From JANPJV01 sp031425695 (lineage in GTDB: Bacteria > Pseudomonadota > Gammaproteobacteria > Xanthomonadales > SZUA-5), in the NCBI GenBank assembly GCA_031425695.1, contig JANPJV010000287.1, positions 1 to 9,309 on the forward strand: 9,309 nucleotides of DNA, read 5' to 3'. The translations under genes were made by a program, and so were the position numbers. Under the pieces are notes generated by a model that saw only the letters and a list, made by a program, of their open reading frames with translations, did not search any database and was not told the origin of the DNA. Below, one piece after another: positions 1 to 5,939 of this stretch (within the stretch, counting starts at the first letter, position 1; every line of letters begins with the position of its first letter).

Positions 1-9
1 CACCCCCCA

Positions 10-210
10 GACCCACCACAGGCGCATCCCGACCGCCCACAGCCCACACCCACCACCGGCGCACAGCGTCCGCGCACAGCCCAGCCCCACCACACGCGCA
101 AAGCGTCCGCGCACAGCGCAGACCCACCACAGGCGCAAAGCGTCCGCGCACAGCGCAGACCCACCACAGGCGCAAAGCGTTCGCGCACAGCGCAGACCGA
201 CTACAGGCAC
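10..210 (-). repeat. 37-bp tandem repeat array downstream of ruvC
   Basis: Copies start at 10, 47, 84, 121, 158 and 195, an exact 37-bp period; the last is partial and runs to the ruvC stop. The copies at 121 and 158 differ at a single base, while those at 84, 47 and 10 are increasingly degenerate with distance from the gene. Read in the ruvC direction, each good unit contains GTCTGCGCTGTGCGCGGAC, which can fold into an 8-bp stem (one G-U pair) with a TGT loop, followed by GCTTT. The array therefore looks like iterated terminator-like hairpins, although the T-tract is only three bases. There are no unique spacers, so it is not CRISPR. A 36-bp array of the same family lies at 9221-9309. Confidence 0.9.
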
Positions 211-211
211 C

Positions 212-718
212 TCACCGAAACAGCTTCGCCGGCAGCCCCAATCGTCCCGCCGCCTCGCGCATGTGCGCATGGGTGATGGCGACGGCCAGCGCGTCGGCGG
301 CGTCCGCCTGCAACTGGCCCTGCAGGGTGAGCAGGATGCCAACCATGTACTGCACCTGGGTCTTGTCGGCGGCGCCGCTGCCGACCACTGCGTTCTTGAT
401 GTGGCGGGGCGCGTATTCGCTGACGGGCAACCCGGCATTCACGCACGCGCAGATCGCCGCCCCGCGGGCCTGGCCGAGCTTGAGCGCCGACTGCGGGTTC
501 TTCGACAGGAACACCGTCTCGATCCCGACCTCGTCCGGCCTGAACTCGGCAATCGCCGCGGTCACGCCATCGAATATGTCTTTCAGCCGCAGCGGGAAAT
601 TCTCATCGAAGGTCTGCACGATGCCATGGTGCAGATGCCGCATCTGGCCCTGGTGGGCGGTGATGAAGCCGAGGCCGGTGCGTCGCGAGCCGGGATCGAT
701 GCCGAGGATCCTGATCAA
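212..718 (-). CDS. ruvC: Crossover junction endodeoxyribonuclease RuvC
   Basis: RuvC is the Holliday-junction resolvase that nicks four-way junctions symmetrically, working with the RuvAB branch-migration motor in recombinational repair. The 168-residue protein is full length for the family (E. coli has 173). It opens with the family hallmark ILGIDPGSRRTG and contains SALKLGQARGAA near residues 77-88. The four acidic catalytic residues align as D8, E66, D139 and D142. The only start consistent with this N-terminus is TTG at 718-716; no ATG or GTG is available in frame nearby, and only a weak ribosome-binding site is visible. The gene lies 63 bp downstream of the PAS-domain gene on the same strand. 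ruvA and ruvB are not seen; downstream lies the 37-bp repeat array and then the window edge, so they could be beyond it or elsewhere. Confidence 0.96.
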   Translation of the reverse strand: MIRILGIDPGSRRTGLGFITAHQGQMRHLHHGIVQTFDENFPLRLKDIFDGVTAAIAEFRPDEVGIETVFLSKNPQSALKLGQARGAAICACVNAGLPVSEYAPRHIKNAVVGSGAADKTQVQYMVGILLTLQGQLQADAADALAVAITHAHMREAAGRLGLPAKLFR

Positions 719-781
719 TGTGACGCGATTTGCCTGGGTTCGCCGACGAGGCCGCCCGCCTGCTTTGAGCGATGCTGCGGG

Positions 782-1297
782 TCAGCGAGTTTCTGGTTCA
801 TGCATCTGCTTCTGTTCGCCGACGTGGCCTTTGCCCAGGTCGATCATCACTCCACGCAGTGTCGAGGCGACGCCGCGCTGCCCCTTGATGACATGGACGA
901 GGTCATGCAGTGCCACGACGCGGCCGTCCGCGGCGATCGCCCGATACCGAAAGTCGTGGTCGCGTCCCTGCCCGGTGGCCAGCGCGCAGTAGGCAACGGC
1001 CTGCATGCGGTCTTCCGGGTGAACCACGGTGCCGGTCCAGAATTGCGGGTCGGCGGTCCAGCGCCCGACCGGATAGCCCAGGACCTCCTCGGCGGTGGGG
1101 CTGACATAGGAGAACTGGAACGTCTGCGGATCGCCCTCCCAGACAATCACGCGCTGTCCGGGCAACAATTCGGCTGCACGGTAGGCCACCAGCTCGACTG
1201 GATCAGATGGGCGGCCGAAAATCGCAGCCAGCCGATCCGCCAGCTCACTCTGCGGTTCAAGAAGATCAGTTTCCACGCAGACGGCTGCATCCGCCAT
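782..1297 (-). CDS. Stand-alone PAS-domain protein
   Basis: A 171-residue protein consisting essentially of one PAS fold of the PAS_3 type. Visible motifs are FSYVSPTAEEVLGYP (about residues 62-76), HPEDR (93-97) and the final strands FRYRAIAADGRVVALHDL to LRGVMIDL (about 117-154). PAS domains sense small ligands, redox state or light, or mediate dimerisation. Here there is no kinase, GGDEF, EAL or HTH output domain, no signal peptide and no membrane segment, so it is probably a cytoplasmic sensor or partner acting through another protein. I chose ATG 1297 over the upstream ATG 1378 because AGGAG (1306-1310, minus strand) lies 8 nt before it; the 27-residue extension looks non-conserved. ruvC follows 63 bp downstream, so co-transcription is possible. 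The ligand and partner are unknown. Confidence 0.8.
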   Translation of the reverse strand: MADAAVCVETDLLEPQSELADRLAAIFGRPSDPVELVAYRAAELLPGQRVIVWEGDPQTFQFSYVSPTAEEVLGYPVGRWTADPQFWTGTVVHPEDRMQAVAYCALATGQGRDHDFRYRAIAADGRVVALHDLVHVIKGQRGVASTLRGVMIDLGKGHVGEQKQMHEPETR

Positions 1298-1486
1298 TCG
1301 AGTCTCTCCTGTCACGGTACGCCCGGGGTCGGCCGGAATGCCGCCCCCGTCCGCGCGATGTTCCGCTGGCATTCGCAAAGCCCTGTGTGGGTTAGACGCC
1401 CCGACCTGAACAAGCGTACGGCCAGTTCAATCACGGGCTGGTCAAAAGGGTAGGAACGACCAGCGCTCTGAATACTACAATGCCCC
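1298..1486. promoter_or_regulatory. Divergent intergenic region (PAS gene / VWA gene)
   Basis: A 189-bp region between divergent genes that should hold both promoters. It contains the AGGAG ribosome-binding site of the PAS gene (1306-1310, minus strand). On the plus strand TACAAT at 1476-1481 matches the sigma-70 -10 consensus at 5 of 6 positions and sits 5 nt before the ATG of the VWA gene. I see no convincing -35 at 16-18 nt upstream and no clear minus-strand promoter. No repeat element is recognised here, unlike the other larger gaps in the window. Confidence 0.4.
1476..1481 (+). promoter_or_regulatory. Candidate -10 box placing transcription start at the VWA start codon
   Basis: TACAAT differs from TATAAT at one position. 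With usual -10 to start-site spacing, transcription would begin at about 1487-1488, the first bases of the VWA start codon at 1487. No Shine-Dalgarno sequence lies in the 15 nt before that ATG. A leaderless mRNA is the inference; the missing -35 box keeps confidence low. Confidence 0.35.
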
Positions 1487-2686
1487 ATGCTGATCCGCTT
1501 CCTCCTTACCCTGCGCGCCTTTGGCCTGAAGATCGGGCTGAGCGAATTCCTGATGCTGCTCGAAGCGCTCAAGCGCGGGCAGGCGCAACTGTCGCTCGAG
1601 GATTTCTACGTGCTCGCGCGAGCCGCGTGGATCAAGGACGAGGCGCTCTACGATCGCTACGACCGTGCCTTCGCCGCCTTCTTCGAGGGGATCGCGAACC
1701 AGGTGCCGGACTGGATGAAGGACATCCCGGAAGACTGGTTGCGCGAAGCCTTCGGCCGCACGCTGTCGGATGAGGAGAAAGCGCAGATCCAGGCCTTGGG
1801 CTCGCTCGAAAAGCTCATGGAAGAGCTCAAGAATCGCATGGCCGAGCAGACTGAGCGCCACCAGGGCGGCAATCGCTGGATCGGCACCGGCGGCACTTCG
1901 CCCTTTGGCAACGGCGGCTTCAACCCGCAAGGCGTCCGCATCGGCGGTAAGTCGCAACAGGGCCGTGCAGCCAAGATCTGGGAGAAGCGCGAGTACCGCA
2001 ATCTCGACGACGAGGTCGAGCTCGGCCGCCGCAACTTCCAGGTCGCGTTGCGGCGCCTGCGCAGGTTTGCGCGCGAAGGCGCGGCCGACGAGTTCGATCT
2101 CGACGGCACCATCGACGCGACCGCGCGCAATGCCGGCTGGCTCGACCTCAAGTCGCGCCCGGAGCGCCACAACGCGATCAAGCTACTGCTCTTCATCGAC
2201 ATCGGCGGCTCGATGGACGAGCACATCCGTGTCTGCGAGGAGCTGTTCTCCGCCGCCAAGGCCGAGTTCAAGCACCTGGAGCAGTTCTACTTCCACAACG
2301 CGCTCTACGACCGCGTCTGGAAGGACAACCGCCGGCGCTGGTCCGAGAGCACGCCCACGCGCGAGCTCCTCCACAAGTACTCGGCCGACTACCGCGTGAT
2401 CTTCGTCGGTGACGCCTCCATGAGCCCGCTGGAACTGCTCGAGCCCGGCGGCTCGATCGAGCACTTCAACGAGGAATCCGGCGTCGTCTGGTTGGGTCGC
2501 GTCCTCACCACCTGGCCCCGCGCCGTCTGGCTAAACCCCACGGAACGCGAGCACTGGCACTACACCCCGACCATCCGCCACATCCAGCAGATCCTGAGCG
2601 ACCGCATGTTCCCGCTCACCCTGGGTGGCATCTCCGAGGCCATCAACGCGCTGAAACGCAGAGAGATGGCGCCGGTGATGGCTTGA
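1487..2686 (+). CDS. CoxE-like VWA-domain protein (COG3825 type)
   Basis: A 399-residue cytoplasmic protein. The N-terminal half (1-120) is helical and resembles the N-terminus of CoxE-like proteins, starting MLIRFLLTLRAFGLKIGLSE. A glycine-rich linker (about 127-154) follows, then a von Willebrand A domain (about 231-370). The metal-ion-dependent adhesion site reads DIGGSMD (D238, G240, S242) instead of the textbook DxSxS; as I recall, this glycine variant is usual in this subfamily. A second acidic loop is VGDASMSP (D309). Members commonly pair with a MoxR-type AAA+ ATPase and are thought to help complex assembly or metal insertion; no MoxR gene is adjacent here. There is no signal peptide or membrane segment. 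The ATG at 1487 lacks a Shine-Dalgarno and follows a possible -10 box closely. The precise role is unknown. Confidence 0.88.
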   Translation: MLIRFLLTLRAFGLKIGLSEFLMLLEALKRGQAQLSLEDFYVLARAAWIKDEALYDRYDRAFAAFFEGIANQVPDWMKDIPEDWLREAFGRTLSDEEKAQIQALGSLEKLMEELKNRMAEQTERHQGGNRWIGTGGTSPFGNGGFNPQGVRIGGKSQQGRAAKIWEKREYRNLDDEVELGRRNFQVALRRLRRFAREGAADEFDLDGTIDATARNAGWLDLKSRPERHNAIKLLLFIDIGGSMDEHIRVCEELFSAAKAEFKHLEQFYFHNALYDRVWKDNRRRWSESTPTRELLHKYSADYRVIFVGDASMSPLELLEPGGSIEHFNEESGVVWLGRVLTTWPRAVWLNPTEREHWHYTPTIRHIQQILSDRMFPLTLGGISEAINALKRREMAPVMA

Positions 2687-2705
2687 ACTACGGCCGCGTA
2701 AAGCC

Positions 2706-2830
2706 TTGACGCAAATGAACGCAAAGGGGAGCAAAGGGACGCAAAGTAAAGCGCAGAGGTTGCAAAGGGAAATCACGATCGTCGGCTCCGTTTGCGTTCC
2801 TTTGCTCCCTTCGCGTTCATTTGCGTCGAA
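2706..2830. repeat. Inverted repeat with GCAAAG motifs, 3' of the VWA gene
   Basis: The left arm at 2706-2745 and right arm at 2791-2830 are imperfect reverse complements over about 40 bp, sharing GACGCAAATGAACGC and the run GGGAGCAAAGG, with a few mismatches and a one-base indel at two places. The spacer is about 45 bp. The arms consist of iterated GCAAAG/ACGCAAA units. Similar GCAAAG-rich intergenic repeats are, from general memory, dispersed in many proteobacterial genomes. Its position 19 bp after the VWA stop would let the RNA fold into a long hairpin, possibly acting as a transcription or mRNA 3'-end barrier. There is no transposase and no poly-T tail. Confidence 0.85.
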
Positions 2831-2863
2831 ACCTTAACTCTCCGAAGCCGACTCAATGGCAGA

Positions 2864-2869
2864 TAGAAT
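2864..2869 (+). promoter_or_regulatory. Candidate -10 box of the cystathionine gene
   Basis: TAGAAT matches the sigma-70 -10 consensus at 5 of 6 positions and would start transcription near 2876, about 20 nt before the ATG at 2896. No good -35 is seen. The short leader has no Shine-Dalgarno. Confidence 0.3.
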
Positions 2870-2871
2870 CG

Positions 2872-2888
2872 CGCACCCATCTGGTGCG
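2872..2888 (+). promoter_or_regulatory. Palindrome CGCACC-catct-GGTGCG in the leader of the cystathionine gene
   Basis: A perfect 6-bp inverted repeat with a 5-nt loop ends 7 nt before the ATG at 2896 and overlaps the predicted transcription start. It could be an operator half-site pair or a leader hairpin that occludes initiation. A chance occurrence cannot be excluded, since a 6-bp GC-rich arm is short. Confidence 0.3.
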
Positions 2889-2895
2889 ATCTCCC

Positions 2896-4056
2896 ATGAC
2901 CTCCAACAGCAAACACGGCCTCGGCACGCGTGCTATTCACGCGGGGCAGAGTCCGGATCCGACGACTGGCGCGGTGATGACGCCGATCTATGCGACCAGC
3001 ACGTATGTGCAGCGCAGCCCCGGCGAGCATCAGGGTTTCGAGTACTCGCGCTCGCACAATCCGACGCGTTTTGCGTGGGAGCGCTGCATTGCCGATCTCG
3101 AAGGCGGCACGCGCGGCTATGCCTTTGCGTCGGGGCTGGCGGCGACCAGCACGGTGCTCGACTTGTTCGACTCCGGCAGCCACGTGATCTGCATGGACGA
3201 CGTCTATGGCGGCACCTACCGCTTGTTCGAACGCGTGCGCCGGCGTTCGGCGGGGCTCGATTTCAGCTTTGTCGATCTCAATGATTTTGCGGCGCTCGAC
3301 GCGGCGATGCGCCCGGAGACCAAGCTCATCTGGGCAGAGACGCCCACCAACCCGATGCTGAAGATCGTCGACCTTGACCGTCTCGGCAAATTCGCGCGCG
3401 AGCGCGGCGTGATCCTGGTGGTCGACAACACCTTCTGCTCGCCGATCCTGCAGCGTCCGCTCGAGTACGGTGCGCACATGGTCATGCACTCGGCCACCAA
3501 GTACTTGAACGGCCACTCGGACATGGTCGGCGGCATCATCGTGGTCGGGGACGACGCCGATCTCGCCGAGCGCATGACCTTCCTGCAGAACGCCGTCGGC
3601 GGCGTGCAAGGTCCATTCGACAGCTTCCTCGCGCTGCGCGGCATCAAGACGCTGCACCTGCGCATGGAGCGCACGTGTGCCAATGCGATGACGATTGCGC
3701 AGTGGCTTGAAAGCGATCCGCGCGTCGACAAGGTCATCTACCCCGGCCTCGCCAATCACCCGCAGCACGCGCTCGCCAGCCGCCAGATGTCCGGCTTCGG
3801 CGGCATCATCAGCGTCCTCATCAAGGGCGGCGCCGATGCCGCGCGCAAGATGATGGAGCGCTGCCAGCTGTTCGCGCTCGCCGAATCCTTGGGCGGCGTC
3901 GAGAGCCTGATCAACCACCCTGCGATCATGACCCACGCCTCCGTCCCGCTCGCCCGCCGCGAAGTGCTCGGCATCGCCGACAACCTGGTGCGGCTCTCAG
4001 TCGGCATCGAGGATGTGTCGGATTTGATCGCGGAATTGGACATGGCGCTGGGGTGA
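2896..4056 (+). CDS. Cystathionine gamma-lyase / gamma-synthase family PLP enzyme
   Basis: A 386-residue Cys/Met-metabolism PLP-dependent enzyme (fold type I), usual full length. It starts with the family segment LGTRAIHAGQSPDPTTGAV. YSR (50-52) would contact the PLP phosphate of the partner subunit, Y104 stacks on the cofactor, D177 (VVDNTF) binds the pyridine nitrogen, and K202 in HSATKYLNGHSDM forms the Schiff base. SLGGVES (331-337, E336) and HPAIMTHASVP complete the active site. The enzymes interconvert cysteine, homocysteine and cystathionine in the cytoplasm; sequence alone does not separate gamma-lyase from gamma-synthase. From memory it most resembles the Xanthomonas gamma-lyase-like protein XometC, often annotated metB, so I leave the symbol blank. 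ATG 2896 fits the family N-terminus; an in-frame GTG at 2884 is an alternative. It appears monocistronic. Confidence 0.95.
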   Translation: MTSNSKHGLGTRAIHAGQSPDPTTGAVMTPIYATSTYVQRSPGEHQGFEYSRSHNPTRFAWERCIADLEGGTRGYAFASGLAATSTVLDLFDSGSHVICMDDVYGGTYRLFERVRRRSAGLDFSFVDLNDFAALDAAMRPETKLIWAETPTNPMLKIVDLDRLGKFARERGVILVVDNTFCSPILQRPLEYGAHMVMHSATKYLNGHSDMVGGIIVVGDDADLAERMTFLQNAVGGVQGPFDSFLALRGIKTLHLRMERTCANAMTIAQWLESDPRVDKVIYPGLANHPQHALASRQMSGFGGIISVLIKGGADAARKMMERCQLFALAESLGGVESLINHPAIMTHASVPLARREVLGIADNLVRLSVGIEDVSDLIAELDMALG

Positions 4057-4076
4057 AGGGCGCCCGCGCCGGCGTG

Positions 4077-4170
4077 TCGTAGGTCATGTTGCCCGCGCCA
4101 GCGGGCTACTTGACACGTTCCCGCGGACAAGCGTCAAGTAGTCCGCTGGCGCGGACAACATGACCTACGA
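4077..4170. repeat. Symmetric double-hairpin (BIME/REP-like) inverted repeat
   Basis: Arms at 4077-4114 and 4133-4170 (38 bp each, 18-bp spacer) are reverse complements except at two positions. Each arm holds its own hairpin: GCCCGC-gcca-GCGGGC at 4091-4106 and GTCCGC-tggc-GCGGAC at 4141-4156. The two inter-arm differences fall opposite each other within these stems, so both stems stay fully paired. This resembles paired REP sequences arranged head to head. It starts 20 bp after the cystathionine gene stop and ends 23 bp before the binding-protein ATG, so it would sit in the leader of the transporter transcript if the promoter is upstream. Confidence 0.88.
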
Positions 4171-4193
4171 GAGCGCCGTGGCAATATCGCGAT

Positions 4194-5939
4194 ATGCCTC
4201 CCGACCGCTTCAAACCCCTGCTCAAACGCTGGCTGCTGCCGCTGCTGCCGCTGCTGGTCCTGCTCGCGCTGGCAACGCTGATCGAGAACCGGGCCATGGC
4301 GGAGCCGCCACGCACGCTCGAGCGCGGCAACGGTCCGGAGCCGGATTCGCTCGATCCACACCGGGCGCAAGGGTTGTCGGCGCAGCAGGTGATTCGCGAC
4401 CTGTTCGAGGGCCTGGTCCGCGATGACGCCGATGGCAGACTGGTACCCGCTGCGGCGGCGCGCTTCGATGTCAGCGACGACGGCCTGACCTATACCTTTC
4501 ACCTGCGCCCCGAGGCACGCTTCGCGGACGGCTCGGCGCTGACCGCGGCCGACTTCGTCTACAGCTTCGAGCGCGCGCTCGATCCGCAGACGACGGCGCC
4601 GTATGCGGCCATGCTGAGCCCGATGGCGGGCGCGCCCGAGCGGCTCGCCGGGAAGAAGGAGGCCGCGCTCGGCGTGCGTGCCGTCGATGCGCTCACGCTG
4701 GAAATCCTCCTCGCCGCGCCACGCAGCGATTTTCTCCGGCGCCTCGCCATGCCGGTGGCGATGCCGGTGCAGCGCGCGGCGATCGAACGGCACGGAACCG
4801 CCTTCACGCGAGCCGGGCGGTTGCACGGCAACGGGGCTTATCGACTGGTCGAGTGGACCCCGCAGTCGACCCTGGTGCTCGAGCGCAATCCGCATTACCG
4901 CAACGCGGCTGCCGTCGCGATCGAGCGTGTGCGCTACCACGTCACCGAGGACGCGAGTGGGGAGCTGAAACGCTACGCGACCGGCGAACTGCATCTCACC
5001 GAAACGCTGCCGCCAGGACAGGCCGAGCGCCTGCGTGCGCAGTATCCCGACGAGCTTACGATTGCGCCGGCCTACGCCAGTTTTTTCTTGGGGTTCAACC
5101 TGCGCCATCCGGCGCTGCGCGATGCGCGTCTGCGCGAGGCGCTGTCGCTGGCGATCGACCGCGAAATCCTGGTGCGCTACATCACCGGGAACGGCGAGGG
5201 CGCGGCGTATGAGGTGGTGCCACGCATTGCTGCGGGAAAAGCGTTCGGACAAGGTCCGAACCCACAAGGTCCGAACCCAACAGGCCCGAACCCACCAGGC
5301 CCGAACCCACCAGGTCCGAACCCAACAGGCCCCAACCCACCAGGCCCGAACCCACCAGGTCCGGACTCACGACTGCAGTGGGCCGACTGGAGCGCCGGGC
5401 AACGCCACGCCCGTGCGCGCGAGTTGTACGCAGCGGCGGGCTTCGAACCCGGCGAGCCTCTGCAGATAGAACTCCGCTACAACACCAGCCTGGTCAACCG
5501 CCGGCTCACGCTCGCGATCGCGTCGATGTGGAAAGACGTGCTCGGCGTCGATACCCGGCTGCGCAACGAGGACTGGAAGGTGTTTGTGCAGAACCGTCGC
5601 GCCGGGGTCGTCACCCAGGTATTCCGCGCTGGCTGGTTTGCCGACTACGCGGATCCCTTGAATTTCCTCGAGCCATTCGTGAGCGGGCACGCGCTCAATG
5701 CGACCGGCTTTGCCGATTCGCGATTCGATGCGGCGCTTGCGCTGGCCGGCACGACGGCTGGCCCGGAGCGACTCGATGCGCTGCGCGCTGCCGAACAGGC
5801 ATTGCTCGATGCGCATGCGCTGATCCCGCTCTATCACTACACCACCAAGCACCTGGTGAGCCCGGCCGTCTGTGGCTACCGGGCGCATCCGCTCGACCAC
5901 CATCCGAGTGAGTTCCTGCGCTTCTGCGAGGCCCCATGA
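4194..5939 (+). CDS. Oligopeptide ABC transporter substrate-binding protein (SBP_bac_5 / OppA-like)
   Basis: A 581-residue periplasmic binding protein of the OppA/DppA family, which delivers peptides to an inner-membrane ABC permease. The N-terminus has basic residues, a leucine-rich core (13-30) and a possible signal-peptidase site AMA|EPP after residue 36; the polar ENR before it leaves a membrane anchor possible. No lipobox cysteine is seen. Family motifs include EPDSLDPHRAQG (49-60), RFADGSALTAADFVYSFERALDP (109-131), NGAYRLVEW (213-221) and FNLRHPALRDARLREALSLAIDRE (311-334). Residues 354-393 are a GPNPP/T/Q pentapeptide repeat inserted before the conserved region DWSAGQRHARARELYAAAGF; this makes the protein longer than E. 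coli OppA (543). It overlaps the permease gene by ATGA, indicating translational coupling. The specific peptide substrate is unknown. Confidence 0.92.
   Translation: MPPDRFKPLLKRWLLPLLPLLVLLALATLIENRAMAEPPRTLERGNGPEPDSLDPHRAQGLSAQQVIRDLFEGLVRDDADGRLVPAAAARFDVSDDGLTYTFHLRPEARFADGSALTAADFVYSFERALDPQTTAPYAAMLSPMAGAPERLAGKKEAALGVRAVDALTLEILLAAPRSDFLRRLAMPVAMPVQRAAIERHGTAFTRAGRLHGNGAYRLVEWTPQSTLVLERNPHYRNAAAVAIERVRYHVTEDASGELKRYATGELHLTETLPPGQAERLRAQYPDELTIAPAYASFFLGFNLRHPALRDARLREALSLAIDREILVRYITGNGEGAAYEVVPRIAAGKAFGQGPNPQGPNPTGPNPPGPNPPGPNPTGPNPPGPNPPGPDSRLQWADWSAGQRHARARELYAAAGFEPGEPLQIELRYNTSLVNRRLTLAIASMWKDVLGVDTRLRNEDWKVFVQNRRAGVVTQVFRAGWFADYADPLNFLEPFVSGHALNATGFADSRFDAALALAGTTAGPERLDALRAAEQALLDAHALIPLYHYTTKHLVSPAVCGYRAHPLDHHPSEFLRFCEAP
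5253..5372 (+). repeat. In-frame 15-bp tandem repeat encoding GPNPP units
   Basis: Eight consecutive 15-mers begin at 5253, 5268, 5283, 5298, 5313, 5328, 5343 and 5358; the last is degenerate (encoding GPDSR). The consensus is GGYCCGAACCCAMCA, encoding Gly-Pro-Asn-Pro-Pro/Thr/Gln. Units at 5283, 5298 and 5343 are identical, suggesting recent slippage expansion. The unit is a multiple of three, so copy-number changes keep frame. TTCGGAC at 5244-5250 and GTCCGAA at 5254-5260 form a 7-bp palindrome at the left border. CCA proline codons dominate here, unlike the CCG/CCC preference around it. Confidence 0.95.

Noticed and set aside
1..210. CRISPR array (36-37 bp period)
   Set aside because: The whole period is repeated; there are no unique spacers between conserved repeats and no cas genes.
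1298..1378. 27-residue N-terminal extension of the PAS protein from ATG 1378
   Set aside because: The internal ATG at 1297 has AGGAG at 8 nt; the extension shows no domain and covers that ribosome-binding site.
263..1453. 396-codon plus-strand open frame opposite ruvC and the PAS gene
   Set aside because: It is antisense to two genes with clear family motifs, has no recognisable domain, and is expected from GC-rich codon bias.
2531..2776. Small minus-strand membrane-like protein near the GCAAAG repeat
   Set aside because: Its hydrophobic Leu/Cys/Val start is just the translation of the repeat, and the rest is antisense to the VWA gene.
2773..3936. 387-codon minus-strand open frame opposite the cystathionine gene
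   Set aside because: A shadow of a well-conserved PLP enzyme gene; composition is typical of antisense GC-rich frames.
4134..5267. 377-codon minus-strand open frame opposite the binding-protein gene
   Set aside because: Arg/Gln-rich with no motif and lying opposite conserved SBP motifs.
5253..5372. Relation of the 15-bp gene repeat to the 36/37-bp hairpin arrays (shared ACCCACCA word)
   Set aside because: Only an 8-base word is shared; periods, remaining sequence and context differ, so chance is sufficient.
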